DNA of 64,000 nt from Prinia subflava. Its lineage: Eukaryota; Chordata; Aves; Passeriformes; Cisticolidae. The notes beneath the pieces are model-generated. The model saw nothing but the letters and a program-made list of their open reading frames with translations. It ran no database searches and was not told the DNA's origin. A program made the position numbers and the translations under genes. Positions 1 to 12,929 of this stretch are shown here, piece by piece. Numbering within the stretch: the first letter of the stretch is position 1; every line of letters starts with the position of its first letter. Where the stretch lies: contig NC_086251.1 of NCBI RefSeq assembly GCF_021018805.1, positions 19,945,098 to 20,009,097 of the forward strand. Direction: 5' to 3'.

Positions 1-2689
1 TTTGCTGCTCTCAGTTTTTCACCATATTATGGAATGTACCTCAGCACCAACAGGATAAAATGAAGTGCTCCAGTCATTTGTGCTCAATCTAAGAAAACCA
101 CCAGAGGACAATGAGCTGAACAAACAGTAGACAAGGTCACACTGGGGGTGCAATATCTTTTCATGACTATCCTGCAGCTGTCCCTAGTCATCTGTCCAGG
201 GATAGTTGTCCTAATTCCTCATCTTGAATGCAGAACATTTTTAGCCCAGAGTTTTATCTCACCTTCAGTAACCTCTCCCTTTTCCCCAGCTATAAAATAT
301 GGCTAATGATATTTTCCTCTATGGAAGATGAAAGGTTGTTTAGTGATTTTTGCAAAGCTTACTGTGATCTGCACATGCACATCCTAGCAAAATGCACAGT
401 TAAATCACTATGTACCAGACAGAGCTAATTTTTCAGTTCCTACTTTCCTGACTACATCTTTCTGAGTGGAGTCTTGCACCTGGATACACCCCCTGGTAAA
501 CCTTCTGTTGCTTTGCTGGAGTATGAGGCTGTATCTGTAAGCCAAATATTGCAATCCAGTCTAGCAGCGTCACCTAATCAGGAGAGTCTACACAACGCAG
601 ATGAGGGTAAGTAAAAAGTCAAATGACCCAAAAGACCTCCACAGCAATTCTCTCACTTCTTTTTACCTCTTCAGTCCAACAGAAACCTCTGCTGCTTCCA
701 TCTGTTTCCCCAGAGAAACCCTAAGCTTTTAACCAGTAAGCCAGGATGAATGTTTCCTACTGAAACAGAGGGTTTTAACACTCGCCTCCAGGCCCTTCCT
801 TCCCCAGGGAGAAAGGGTGACAGTGACCTGATTTGGTGAAGTACTGAGCATCTGTGGTTCCCATTGATCATAGTGTCTGGAAATCAATCCTGCTGCATCT
901 GGTCTATGGGGAAACATGAAGACTGCAGGTCAATTCCTCCTCTTTCTTCTTAAGAAAGTGTTGCTCAAATGAAATACCCTTTGTTCATTTACCCTCGGTT
1001 ACCCTTAATTAAGCAGGACCCAAGGAAACAGAAATCCTGCTCAGAAGAGTTCCTCAAAAGTGTTTCATCCTCTTCTGTGGCTCGCTCAGTTCCCTCTGTA
1101 AAAGGCGAGGATTAATGAGTGTGCCCAGCAACCACATTAGGATTCAACGAGTACAGCAGGATCTGCTGTGGTGAAAATGATAATGCTCCTTCCCACAGCA
1201 AGAAACGGGCCCTTGTGCTGCCATTGGCTCCTGCCTCAAAAACAACCTGAGACAAAGCTGCTAGAAATCTTCAGAGGGTTTGACAGGGGGCTTGGACCAC
1301 CTCAAAGAAAGTTTCCCTTTCGTCCTGAAGGGCTTTTGAGTTTTCGATGCCTTTAAGAGAGGAAAGGCAAAGAACTGGTGCAAAGAGATACTTGTATGCG
1401 CGGCATACTAAACACGCTTCTCTGTTTGCCGCGGTACAGCCTGAACTCTCCGAACACTGGCGCCGAGGAAGTCGCTTTGGCCAGCAAAGCAGGTGGTCCA
1501 AGACTAAATAGGAGCCATTCAGTGACCCTCTCCAAAAGAACGTTCTCAGGTTTGCTCCCACCCTTCTCTGCACGGAGCACCTTTGCAATCACATCATATC
1601 TGTGCTCTTAAGTCTCCAGCGCTTCTAGCAGAAGTTAGGCTGACTCCCCAGACCAATGGTTCTATCATATGTTGATCAAAAGGAGTCTTTTCTCTTCCTA
1701 TTCTAAATCAGCAGGAGACCTGGAAAACTCTCAAAAATAATTTACATCATAAACACAAATGCTGGCAAATTCTACCTCATTTACAAAAAAATAAACCGCT
1801 TTGGCAGAGCATCAACATCCTTGTTCCGTTCCTGTTCTTGAAAAAAAGGCAGCTTTCAGGGCCACAGTAAGATTTCCTCCAAGGCTTGTTACTAACAGAG
1901 AATAAAAAATTTCAGGAGACCTCTGAGTTGTAGCCCACAGAGACCTGTGGGTCGATGGAGGGAGAGGTCCTGAGATGACCTCTGCTAAGAAAGCATTATC
2001 TTCTGTTTGAATGCTGCATCTTAGATGCCAGGCTGCTTCAAAGGTCAAGATGACTGAACAGAGGAGAAAGACAGTAGAAAGGCTACTGATATTCAGAAAC
2101 AGGCTGATATGGGAAGGCAGCAGTCACTTATCACAACTTGTTGCTTCCTGTTGGTTGCTGTTCACCAGGATTATGTGAAATGGTAATGTTCAGGAAACTT
2201 CAAAAACTACAAGTACTCTTGTCTGGCACAGTGTCCACATTTGGACAGCAGAGCTGAGAACAGCTGTTAGAAAACATCACTTTCTCCCCAGCTTTGATGG
2301 AGAGTGTGCCTTGAAGTGATATTACAACTTGGAGATGGCAAAAGCTGTTGGAGTGCAGGGTACAGAGGCTCTGCAGGGTTGGTTTTCTTCTGGTTTTAGA
2401 GCCTGATGTGCCTTTTAGGATTGGATTCAATCCAAGAGAAGTCCGATTAGGAAATATCCTAGCACCCAATTAAATTTAGTCAGTGTGTTTATTTCCTAAT
2501 AACACTCCTTTAGCCGACTCTATGCAATTTATCTTTTTACCCTGTGATCTGGTATCCTTTGGTGGGTTTTCAGCCATGCTTCCAGCTATGCCAGTGGATA
2601 CTACAAACCAGACAGACGCTGGCCTATGCCACGGTACTTCTTCCTTGCCATAGCCCTCCATCATCAGTGCTTTGGCTAGCAGTTTTCAC
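1..2689 (-). other. PAMR1: PAMR1 intron 3, distal part (no exon seen)
   Basis: Noncoding sequence that should lie inside PAMR1 because exon 3 is at 5064-5192 and the rest of the gene is off the left edge. I looked on the minus strand for CUB-domain peptide motifs typical of the next exon and found none. A local cluster of CpGs occurs at about 1390-1480 with no repeat identity. Otherwise I see nothing recognisable. Confidence 0.6.
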
Positions 2690-3470
2690 AAATCTCTCCC
2701 GGGGCTCACCCTTGAGCGCTGCCCGGGGCTAGACCTCGTTGTTCGCCCGGAGGCACTCAGACCCTTCCATCCGGCTCGCCCCGCCGTGTACAGTGTTCAC
2801 CAGGCAGTGATGCTGCCCGCAGAGCCTCCGCCTGCCCCGCACTTCCCTCCTGGCGCCCATCCCGCGGGATGGCCGGGGCCCCCCGGCGCGGCCTCCTGCG
2901 GGGCCCCCGGCCGCCACCTACCGCCCGTGCGGCGCCGCTGCGGCGGGGCCGGGGCTGGCCGGGGGAGGCGATGCCCGCCGGGCCGGGGGAGGCAGTGCCC
3001 TTCGGGCCGGGGTGCCGTGCCCGGGGCGCCGCTTCAGCCCGGCCCGGTCAGCGCGGGCTGCGGCCGCAGCGGCGCTCGCCCTCCCGGCCGGCCCGGCGCC
3101 CGGAGCGCAGCACGGCGGCAGCGCCCGCCGGCCCCGCCAGAGGGAGACAGAGCCCGCGCTGCCTCCGCGCCGCCCGCCGGGAGCGGCCCCGAGAGGCCGG
3201 GCCGGCCCCGGCAGCTCCGGCGGTGCCGATGGAAGCAGGCAGGGTGCAGCCCGCCATTACCGTGGTGGAGCCTCTTTGTAACTCTGGGATTTTTCTCGGC
3301 CCTCTGCCGCTGGCGAGGAACCCCGGGCTGGCTGCGAGTGGCAGCTGTGATGCCGTGTGCAGGTACCAAGGAGAGATGGCCCGTGTGCCCTCCCGGCTGT
3401 GGTGTGTTAGCACATCCGCGGCTCCAGCAGCCGGTGCCTGCTGGCTTTCCAAGGCCGCTTGCTGGCCACC
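2690..3470. promoter_or_regulatory. CpG island inside PAMR1 intron 3
   Basis: A block of very high GC with dense CpG, strongest at about 2850-3230, set in AT-rich intron. It contains many GGGGC/CCGGGG runs and G-quadruplex-like G tracts (for example around 2942-2972). Open frames exist on both strands (up to 297 aa on plus) but are low-complexity Pro/Ala/Arg/Gly and look like a by-product of GC content. On the minus strand, GGGCG followed by GTAGGT at 2921-2916 could be a splice donor for a 5'UTR exon. It could be an alternative PAMR1 promoter, a noncoding-RNA promoter or an orphan island; the sequence alone does not decide. Confidence 0.7.
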
Positions 3471-5063
3471 CTCCAGACCCACAGCCACACCGCTGTCAGC
3501 CCGCAGTGCAGCACCCATCAGGGTTACAGGCTGCTTTCCAGACATACAGTTCTCTGCGTGCCTGAGCCTACCATCAAGGCCAAAATTGAGATAGCCCTGA
3601 AAGCCCCAAAAGGGGAACTCAGGATGTGCTGGGGTCACAACTGTCCTCTGTGTCCCCACTTTAGAGGCAAAAGTCCAATCTAATCTTCCTACCTCACCTC
3701 TCAAGTACCACAGAACCACGTGAAAAAGACCACAGCCTCAGTGTCACACTGCTTCCCTTAAAAGAGCAAGTAGTAAGAAAAACACTATAAGACAAAGCTG
3801 TCCAAAATTTCAGTACTGCAAAAATGTCCAAATAGAGCTCTGTGTGAAGGTGTATTTTTTTCAATACAAGTGGGAAGAATAAACTGAAAGATACTGTAGG
3901 CAACCAATATTCAGGCAGATGGAGGAAAAATTAGATGAGTTAGTGACTCTTTCTTGGCTCTGCTTTTAAAGAAAATTCCAGAGATGCTCTAGCATGGACG
4001 TAGAGAAAATGGAACTTCAAAGTGTTCTCAGAAATCACACTGTAAACAGCAAGGGACTCAGTTAAACAACTTCCAAAGCCTCCAGGTTGAGTTAGCTCTG
4101 TTGCTGAAACATGTTGATCCCCACATTCTGCTGTTTGAAGCAATGATTTTATTTTATATGCTTTCACCTCCTGAACGGTCATGGGCAGTGTTGTGAAAGC
4201 AAGTTAAATTGTTGCTTTAAAACCAATGACTAAGAGCATAGAAGCCTAAGGTATGTAGCACAAAGGACAGAACAGAGTAGGGAAAGCAGACTCTGCTTTT
4301 ATCCCTTCCAGTCAAATATGAACAAAGAGACAGTCAATAAAAATTGAAAGAGAGCTAAACCTTCACTGCTGGAAAATTGGGGAAGGAAATACCAGTCTTA
4401 AACACTATACAATTAACTGATAGAATTCATTATTGACAGACAGAATTGGGATTAACAGCTTAGCAAAACTAAAAAGCAGGAGCTTTTGTACACTGTCAAG
4501 AACAAAACCATTAGATATTGCGATGAGGGCCTGGAACACTCATTGTTGTGATATAATCAGAAGTTGCAGTGTTTCTAGAGGTGCCTTGAAGGGTGTTGAA
4601 GGTGTGTTGGTAGAGGAAATAAACACTGGGATATCCTTGGGGCTGGCAAGGGGTTGAAGGAGGACAGAGGGTAAGCTCTTTGATAAAGCTGTTGCCCTTG
4701 GAAAAGTTTATGCTTATGCTCTGGGGCTATGATGAAGTGTGTCCAAGAAATGCAGATTACAGGAGATTTCCAGAGTCACAGTAGTTAAAGTTTTAAAATA
4801 AACCAAACCCAAACACACATTTAGTAGGTTTCTAACCCACCATGACATGAGGCCCAGTCCAATTCCTCTCCAACAAGCACTAGGAGAGAAGTTTTTTTCC
4901 TAATTGTAGATCTGCTTACTGCCTGGTTCTGTTTGCCTTCTCCTGCTTGTGCCCTTTGCAAGAGTCACTGTACAGGAATAGCTGGAAAGGCACAGCATGG
5001 CCCTGGCTCTGTGCCACGACTCCCTGTCCCTGCCATCCCTCCCTGCCCGTGTAGGACACTTAC
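3471..5063 (-). other. PAMR1: PAMR1 intron 3, proximal part
   Basis: Sequence between the intronic CpG island and the exon 3 donor. It is AT-rich with no recognised repeat and no supported exon. The minus-strand open frames here (70-80 aa) do not resemble PAMR1 or any family I know. Confidence 0.7.
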
Positions 5064-5192
5064 TCATGCAGTCCCCTCCGTACCAGCCAGCTCTGCACTC
5101 TGCACAGTAGATTCCCTTGATGTAGAAGTCGTCAAGTGTCCCTCCCCAGGAGCCATTGCGACAGGACTTGCAGTTCTCAAAGATGGTGCAGC
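5064..5192 (-). CDS. PAMR1: PAMR1 coding exon 3 (end of cysteine-rich region)
   Basis: This 129-nt exon covers residues 82 to 124 plus the first base of codon 125. It lies between a CTTTTTAG acceptor and a strong GTAAGT donor. The peptide [17 protein letters not shown], then [19 protein letters not shown] and YGGDCM, is almost unchanged from mammalian PAMR1. It leads up to the CUB domain, whose first residues would be completed by the next exon (phase 1; A plus two bases gives the Arg expected after DCM). No CUB exon is recognisable between here and position 1, so the gene continues outside the window. The alternating Cys spacing suggests a disulfide-rich module. I see no frameshift or stop. 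Confidence 0.95.
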   Translation of the reverse strand, partial: AAPSLRTASPVAMAPGEGHLTTSTSRESTVQSAELAGTEGTA

Positions 5193-5966
5193 CTAAAAAG
5201 AGAGCCACTGTGTTAGATGAAAGCCAAGGTGGATTGTCCTGCAGGAAGAGGAGCAGCCTCTCTGTCTTTTCCACTTCAAATGCCAATGACGTTAATGACT
5301 GCAGAGGTGCTGACAGCTTTCCCGCTGGGAACCATACCCAACCTCCACGCCCTAGGCAGCTCAGACTCTGACATTTGGAACCAAACTCCTTGTCTGACTT
5401 GTCCAAACCTCTAAATCTTATTGCTCCAACTGTAAACACCTCTTCTCAGGAGTCTGAATGTGTGTGCTGATGCCACATGGACCCAGCCTAAATGATTCTG
5501 ATGACTTCTAAACTGGTCCTAGCACCTCCTCTCTTTCCTCCTCTCACCTTTCACTCTTCTTTTTCCTTCTTGCTTGTGAGACTTCCAAGCTGTCTTGCCT
5601 TTCTTGCTTTGGGGATGCAAATCAACCAAGACTACCACCAAAACACCCCTGTTGTGAAGCCAGCTATAGTGTCACTCTTTTGCAGCTTCCAAGCCTGCCT
5701 AAGACATCCTGAGGACAACACTGCTAGTAGGAAGTGTTGGGGTTTTTTGGCCAGTGATGCTACCTACTTTGGGGGAACCTTGCCAAATGTCTTGCTGCTG
5801 TCAGCTGAGTGGCAGATGAAGTACATGAGGAAATGCAGGACAATCCCTTGCCTCACTGAGATGTGCTTGCTCACCACTGCCCTGCCCATCATCTGCCATG
5901 AAAAAAAAGTCCCTTTGGTCCCTTAGCCAAAGATTTAGTGTGAACACGGCACAACCACAAGCATAC
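5193..5966 (-). other. PAMR1: PAMR1 intron 2
   Basis: A 774-base intron between PAMR1 exons 2 and 3, on the minus strand. It begins GTATGC and ends with a pyrimidine-rich CTTTTTAG. A 144-aa open frame on the plus strand (5492-5926) covers part of it but shows no recognisable domain and looks like chance. No repeat family is recognised. Confidence 0.9.
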
Positions 5967-6143
5967 CTGGGTGGATTAAACAGGAGTCACATTCATTCTC
6001 CTCGTTCCTGCAGCAGGGAATGGTGTAGCCCACTCTTTCTTTCTGTCCTGGGCAGATGCACTCGATTTGGTCATATTCACAGCATTCCCGACACATGATG
6101 TTCCACTCGGCTCCTGGGCAGTCTTCATTGATCACTGTGTACT
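5967..6143 (-). CDS. PAMR1: PAMR1 coding exon 2 (cysteine-rich N-terminal region)
   Basis: This 177-nt exon runs from residue 23 to the first base of codon 82. It follows a TCTGCAG acceptor and ends at CCCAG before GTATGC. It encodes [13 protein letters not shown] followed by a dense cysteine pattern ([32 protein letters not shown]) with 11 cysteines. That is nearly identical to the mature N-terminus of mammalian PAMR1. The family is a secreted multidomain protein with an N-terminal Cys-rich region, CUB, EGF-like, sushi and a trypsin-like domain thought to be inactive; it is linked to muscle regeneration and reported as a tumour suppressor candidate. Entry and exit are both phase 1, matching exons 1 and 3. 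The upstream in-frame Met of the open frame (codon ending at 6180) is read-through of intron sequence and not a start. Confidence 0.95.
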
Positions 6144-7055
6144 CTGCAGAGAACGGAGAGGACACACAGAAATATTCCATTACCTGATGAGGACTGGCAG
6201 GATCTGTTATCCAGTGGTTTGTCAGGTCATGGATGGCATGAGGCTGGCCAAGGTCTTCAGCCCAGAAAAACCCAAACTACACAGTAACATGTGCCTGAAA
6301 TGTCAGCATGGTTTGCGCGTCTAAAGAACGCGCAGGAGTTTTGCAGTGCCAGCCAGAGGAAGCAAACAAACCGGAGAGAAGGAATAAGTTTGCTTTCTCT
6401 GCAAGGCCTTCCCACTTCTGTGGTGAGAAAAATAGCTTTACAAAACCACAGAGGATGACATCACATGAGAGAGTTTCTTCAGATTGCAGGACTGATTTAA
6501 AGCATCATATATAGTACAGATTATTTAAACTTTGATAGCATGTTTTAGTTGTACTTCTGCTTGTGAGCTTGCTATTCTTGAAAACTAGGGAGCCCACCAG
6601 GAAAGGCCACTTTTAAAGTTGGGTTTTAGCTGGTTTCACTCCCTGTTTTCACCCAGAAGCACATGTTGTTACATTCTACTTCACTGCCAAAGGAAACAAG
6701 ATTTTTTTTTCTGGATTTAAAGGTTCATTTTGCCTGGCATTTCTAATATGGTAACATCTTTCTATTATTTAGCATAACCTCATATGATATCTAAGCTATG
6801 CTGGAAGTACCCTTTTAAGAAACAACCTCAGACTGTGACTCAGGACTGCCACAGTAAGTGCAGATGCTGTCTTTCCCCACCAGTGTGTTGTCTAAATTCT
6901 ACAAAGAGAGATCTAAGGAATGCACAGAGCTGTCAGCGTGCCTTCTAACCAGCTGACAGCCCTGATGACTGCTTTCATGGAGTTTGATAGTAAAAAGAGC
7001 AGACTAGAAAGATGAGACATGAAGGAAACTTAATGAGACTAGCTCTTTTTTCCCC

Positions 7056-7108
7056 TTCTATCGTCATCTTTTTTCTTTTTTTTTTTTTTAATTTTTTTTT
7101 TATTTGTG
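7056..7108. repeat. T-rich low-complexity tract
   Basis: Interrupted poly-T (runs of about 14 and 11 T with short interruptions) inside PAMR1 intron 1. No adjoining retroposon body is recognised. Confidence 0.85.
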
Positions 7109-7689
7109 GTTAGGTAACAACCTTTTTCCTTTTGTATTAAACTCTGAGTAACAGGGTTGTCTTGTTATGAAAAAAGCCATACATCTCTAAGGTGAAACAC
7201 TCCCATCTATGCCTGTACCTGGTTCCCTTCTCGCACAACTTTTTTTTTTTTTGTTTCATTGTTGCTGATAACCCAATTACTGTGCCTGCTGGAGCTCCCT
7301 ACCACTGAGCCTTGCTGCTGTGTCTCACTTGACTCTCCATGACCTCATGAAGCTTATCTTCTCCCCTAATGATTTTTACTGACTCCATAAAAAAAGGACC
7401 ACCAAATTTTTTCTTTTTCTTTTTTTTCAGCCCCCTTTAGCTGGGAAATGAAATGCAGCCCTTTGTGCTCCCTAGAACTGAGTCTTTCCCTTGTGCCTGG
7501 TGTACCAGCCAGGGAGAGTCTGCTGCTGCTCTAAGTTTAGGAATGAGGTTGCTGTTTGTGCTGAAACCTTTCCATCCCCTCTCTCTGCCCCTATAATCAT
7601 TCCAAAAAGAAAAAGCTGTTCCTGCCATCCAATAAGATTCTGTAGTTTTTTATTCCAGTAGTGGAATCTTGCATCGAAATAATTTTAGT

Positions 7690-7880
7690 GTTCAGCAGTT
7701 ATAGACCCTTTTGCCTGTAGGTCTTGACATGCTTTACAAAGTTCTCTTTCCAGATGGGAAAATGAAGCACAAGGGAGGAGAAGTGACTTTGCTCAAGGTC
7801 CCAGAGAAAAACAATAGTAGAATCAGGAATTAAACTCATGCCTGCTAATTTCCAGAATGGCAGTCAATCAACCTGGCCAA
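7690..7880 (-). repeat. MIR-like SINE relic
   Basis: Contains, in order, a fragment like GACATGCTTTACAAAG, then CAGATGGGAAAATGAAGCACA, then GTGACTTTGCTCAAGGTC, then AATCAGGAATTAAACTCATG. This matches the order of landmarks in the reverse complement of MIR/CORE-SINE elements (cagatggggaaactgaggcaca, gtgacttgcccaaggtca, ggattcgaaccc). It is highly diverged, as expected for an ancient amniote SINE. The call rests on remembered consensus landmarks. Confidence 0.55.
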
Positions 7881-10800
7881 GCTGGGGCTTCTTAACCTAT
7901 GGCTATTATTCCCTTTTAATTCAGCCTTTTATCTATGAATTGTATCTGATTCAGATTCCAGAGAAAATTAATTACATACGTCTAACTAGCTCTGTAGAAC
8001 TGACACTCAGTTTGATACATCTCACCATACAAGACAGACAATAGCTGTGTCTCTGGTGTATGGGGTGGGGGTCTCACTCCTTCCTGAAGCAGTACTCTCT
8101 AAAGCCTGACTAATAAATAGCTATGCAACACTCAGAGCTTTTGTGAAGCATCCTTCAAATTCTCATTTTTTCTAACTCAAGATAGAAATCTAATTTATCT
8201 CAAGATTGCTAAAGCCTATTAATAAAGTGGATATGTTATCCAAGAGAAATTTTTGTCCGTAAAATGATCCAAATATTCGCAGGCAAAGTTACACTGGGGT
8301 GACAAAGGAATGTCTCCAGCCCTGCAGGAACTCAAATTCTGGCAATATAAGGCTGTGACCAACACAACTTAACTTTCAAGTTAGCATCAAGAGATGGGCT
8401 GGAGCATGTGACATCCAGAGGTCCCTTTTAACCTAAATTACTCTGTTCTTCCCTAAAATATTGCACATGTATTTGCATGTAAGTAGAGAGTGCATATGTG
8501 TGCATGTGCATATTTATTTTTATATGTAGAGCTTGTGTATACAACAGAGCCAAAAAGTAGAGGCCACACTTATTCTTAGTGGATCAAATGTGTGTATTTG
8601 TAGAATAAGTTGACCTTGAGGTAATATTTAGCTTTAAGAAGGGAGCAGCAGATCTTGGCCTTTAACAAATTGTAAAAATATGCCTGCTGCCACCTAGAAA
8701 TGCTGTCTGCTCACTTATTTTTTCTCAACTTAGACAATGAAAACAAACTCTCTTGATTTACTGACAATTTAATTCCCCTTCAGGTTCTCAGTTTCTGCAG
8801 TTTGAGCAATTTATATAGCCTTGACAAGGAAATATATGTATTTGAGATTTTTTTAAGTGGCCCTTTTAGGATTTTCTTCACAGAAATCATGGAATCTATT
8901 ATTTTGAGGTTCTGTAGAATTTATTCTTTAAAGAAATATGATTGAAGAGTTTATGCATCCCTTTAATAATAGCAGGATCCTTTTGTTTTATATCTAGACT
9001 ACCGAAAAAAAGGCAAATAAAACCTTTGCCTCAGAAGTTTTAAGGGGGTTATGCAGAGAGTCACTTATGTGTGTAATCAATGTTTGTTTGTGTGGCTGAG
9101 CTCAGCCTGTGCTCCAGAGAGGCAGAGGCATAACCCTGCTCCGCCTTGTGTGTTTGGGGATGGGCAAACACTGGCAGCTCCCACACACACACTTGGCCAT
9201 TATTACCCAAATCCAGAAGAGAACGAGGCAGAGAAAAGTGGGGGAAGATTTATTGACTGAGTGAAATACTGAAAGTGAGGCCTCTGCCAGCTGTGGCAGA
9301 GATAATTGTGGGGTGTTTTGTGAGCTTTACTTTGATAATCTTCCAAAGCAGGCAGTCTGGCTTGCAGGCAGTGACTGTGTCTTTGATTTTGGGACAAGCC
9401 GGAAGAAGCTGCTTGACAACCCATGCAAAATATTTAGCTGCAATGAACAAACAAGACTCTGGACAGGCAAATAAACAGTGGATTAATTTATGAGATTTTA
9501 ATGATGGGAGAAAAGCCCATTAAATCCAGGCACAAACAGCTCACATGGAAGCAGCTCAAGACCATGGAAACCAAGCAAGAAATGTCTGTGTTGGGAAAGC
9601 ACACAAACATCCAGGGCGTGTGCTGGAGGGCAGACCTTGGCTCAGGAGCCTGGCACAGCCCAACACAACACTTCACCTGATGCTTTGGGTCCGGCCTGAG
9701 CAGGACTGTGAGGTGGGAGAGCAGCATTTTCAGGTTCAGATGGCAGCACATTCATGCTTGCTGCCCACATCTGCAGCTAGCAGGACCTCCTATCCCTACA
9801 GCATGTCAGATCCTAGAGGCTGTTAGTGATGGATTGTGTAGGACACCAGTTGGAGGCGATGCTCCCAGACAATGTCCTCCTTGTTGGCAGTGTCAGTCCA
9901 ACAACAATTCACCTCAGTGATGCTGCTGCCTCCCCAGGGCTGAGATCAGGCTTAAAGCTTTGGGGATTCAGGAACAGATTCACAAGCACATTGTTGCCTC
10001 AGGGGTGGGTCAGGCCACTCTTCATGGTAAAACGTCAACTTCAGCTGACTAATCTTTTGCCATAGTGAGTTTGTATATCATAGATAACTGGCTAGATGGA
10101 AAGGGATTTCTGCTCCAAAGATCTAGAGATGGGAAAACTGTGTAGCTAAGAACTAAGGTGTATTGAAGAGAGCCCAATTATACCAATTATCTCTTGTGTC
10201 TTCCACTTCTTTGGAAGAATGAGGGTTTTTTTAGAGTACAGTCACTTCAAGTTGATATAAGCCCGTGCTGCTGCTGAGATGGGGCATTTTTCTCCCTCCT
10301 CTCCCTGACTTCCCATTCCCATCCCTGTATTTGTGCTGACAGCAGCTGCTATGTGGAGGGATCAGACAACTGATTGAGCAAAACCCAGTTTGCCATATCT
10401 GTCTTTGGAGGGAACTTCCTATGCTACAAGTCCATTCTATTATTCTGCAAAAGTTTTTCTTCCATGCCTTAATTTATCCATCACTACATTGATAAATACT
10501 ACTTAAGCTCAAAGAAATATTACTTCAAATTGCTTTGAAAAGTGCCGTTTGTAGTAACAGTGCAGTACAAGATCAGATACAAACAGAGAGAGTCATCTCT
10601 AGAATTTGAGTCCATAGAGGATGACTTTTTCAAAGTGATTATTTAACCAATTCATGTTCCACAGATGAGAATGTGCCCCTTTTTATTTGATTTCATCTTA
10701 ATTTTTCAACATGCTGCTCAACAACAACTTCTGTCTTTTGCTGAAGAAAGAAGCAATTGAATTTGAGGGAGCAATTTCTTAAGGCTGTTAGTAGGGAATG

Positions 10801-12929
10801 TTTGGCCCTGTAATAGTTCTGAAAGGATTCTCTAATCTGAAAGGATTCTTTAACTTCTCATTAAAGGAAAGACAGCTTCAACAGAGATGAAACCTTGTAG
10901 TAGCTTACACTTTCTTTAGGTCTGTCTCATTTTTCTGCTCCTTCCTTACTTGGCTCCACTGCCATTGTACAGATATCCAAGGTGAGCCTCACCCCACGGG
11001 GATCAGGTGTGTGGACACTGACAACAGGAAATGCTCTCAGTGCAACTCTGGCTGAAACTGTGGCTCCTTTGTGACGAACAATAAAATTCTCCATTTGATT
11101 TCAGTGAGGCCAAGAGGAAGATACCTTGGAAGGGAAGAGGGATGTTCCCTTTTAAGAGATTTTACTAGGGCTCTTGGAAAATGATGTACCCCAAATCCTT
11201 AATAATAAAGGAAAGTGCAGGTCTTTATTGTTAACCTTTTTGTCTAAGATAAACTACTGTGCAAATTATGTCTATTTGTCTATTTGATGTGTTAAGAGGA
11301 TGAAAGGGATAGTGCTGTCTCTAAAACCACTTGCTTCTCTTTAGAAATTATGTACCTATTATTCTTTTCAGCAGCTGGTCTAATTAAAAGAGGAGCTAAA
11401 ATACATCCCTGTTTTAGTTTTACAGTCTGCTTACTTTATGGTCACAGACCTTTGCTGAATAATTAGACTGCTGCTTGTACAGAGACAGTTAGCATCCTTT
11501 TCTGCCAGTAGTGTGTGCTTTCCCACAGTGGCAAGTGGGGAGAGGCAAAAAGAAAGAATTTCTATTTTAAAAAAAATCAAAGCCAGTGGGAGAACACAGG
11601 AGGAAATCTACAATACTAAGTGGAATCTGTCCACTTAATAAATGCACACTAATTCGACTGTCTTTTTAAAATACCTCTTTCCTTTAGTTTCTTCTCAGTA
11701 TTTATGACCTGCCTTTTGTGGTCTTATCATTGGCACTGTGGCCTTGTGGTTTTATTTGAGAGAAGCTGTGGCAGGAATAGCAGGTTAAGGCTCTTTGGAG
11801 GTTGCCACATTACCCTTCAGGCTTCCATTCTTTCTGGGACAGAGGACCTTATTCTGGGCAGAAAAATTATGCTAGAATGATCAGGAAGAGAATTTGTTTT
11901 CTCTGTGCTGCAAGACAAGGAACAGGAGCAGGTCATGAATGTAGAACTTTTGAGTATGTGACAGCATTGATGATGTTAGACCTCTGAAATAGGGGAGAAT
12001 GTTTGGAAATCTGCTGAGAAGAAGCAGCTGTGGTACTGAAATTCATGACCACATAACATGAGAATGTGCTCGTGTCCTAAACCTAGAGGAGTGATGCTGG
12101 ACCTGGCTTGAGGACTTGCCTCTCCTAATGGTGTGAGACCTGCAACATGCTGACAACTTAACTTGCAGTTAATGTTGCCCAGGTGGAAATAGTCCCCACA
12201 GACAGCAGCAACCCTCCTCAAATTTTAGTCCTTACAGCTAAGTACTACTACTGTGTAGTTCAGCCCTAACCAAGGCCTGAAGATGCCCTCAGTGTGCAGA
12301 CCTCTGTCCCTGCTGATCGCTTGCCTCCCTGCCCTGTGGCCTTCCTTGCAGTCTGCCCCTCACCATGTCCCTGCTCTTGAGGAGGGACCGGGGCATCCAC
12401 ATGCCCAAGGCAGGTCCTGCTGCTGACAACTGCATCGTCCTGCGGTGGCCAGGGGTGCTTCAGGGCTGGTGGAGAGGAAAATCCTGGGCACTGGCAGGCT
12501 TGCCAGCTCCTGGGAGCTACTTGAAGAGGCCTCAGGGTCAAAAGTGAGCAACCCCATGCTTTTTTTCCAAAATAAAAAGCAAGTTTCCCTTTGTCCATTC
12601 TAGGAACCTAAACATGTGAACTGAAGTAACCCATTTGCTAAGATTGAATGCATCTGGATGTGTCTGAGTGCATCTGGCCTTCACTTCTCTAGACAGAGGC
12701 TGGAGGGGGAGGGGAAGAGAGGTTGGGGAGGGTTTAGATAGGCAGAAACACACAAAAACACACATATATTTTTAAGGAAACATGAGTCACTTGCACTCCA
12801 AGTTTATTCCAAAAAATAAATTCCCAGACCGCCCTGACTCCTGCCCCCAACTCTCGAGGCAGGCCCTGTGCAACTGGGTGTGATAAATATGGATAAAAAT
12901 TGGATACATCTGTGGGGAGGAGACAAAAT

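Noticed and set aside
2672..3565. 297- and 241-codon plus-strand frames in the intronic CpG island
   Set aside because: Pro/Ala/Arg/Gly-rich low complexity in several frames at once; explained by base composition.
5935..6180. Met at the codon ending 6180 as a start for the Cys-rich PAMR1 peptide
   Set aside because: The first residues come from intron sequence before a clear TCTGCAG acceptor; the true start is the signal-peptide exon at 14717.
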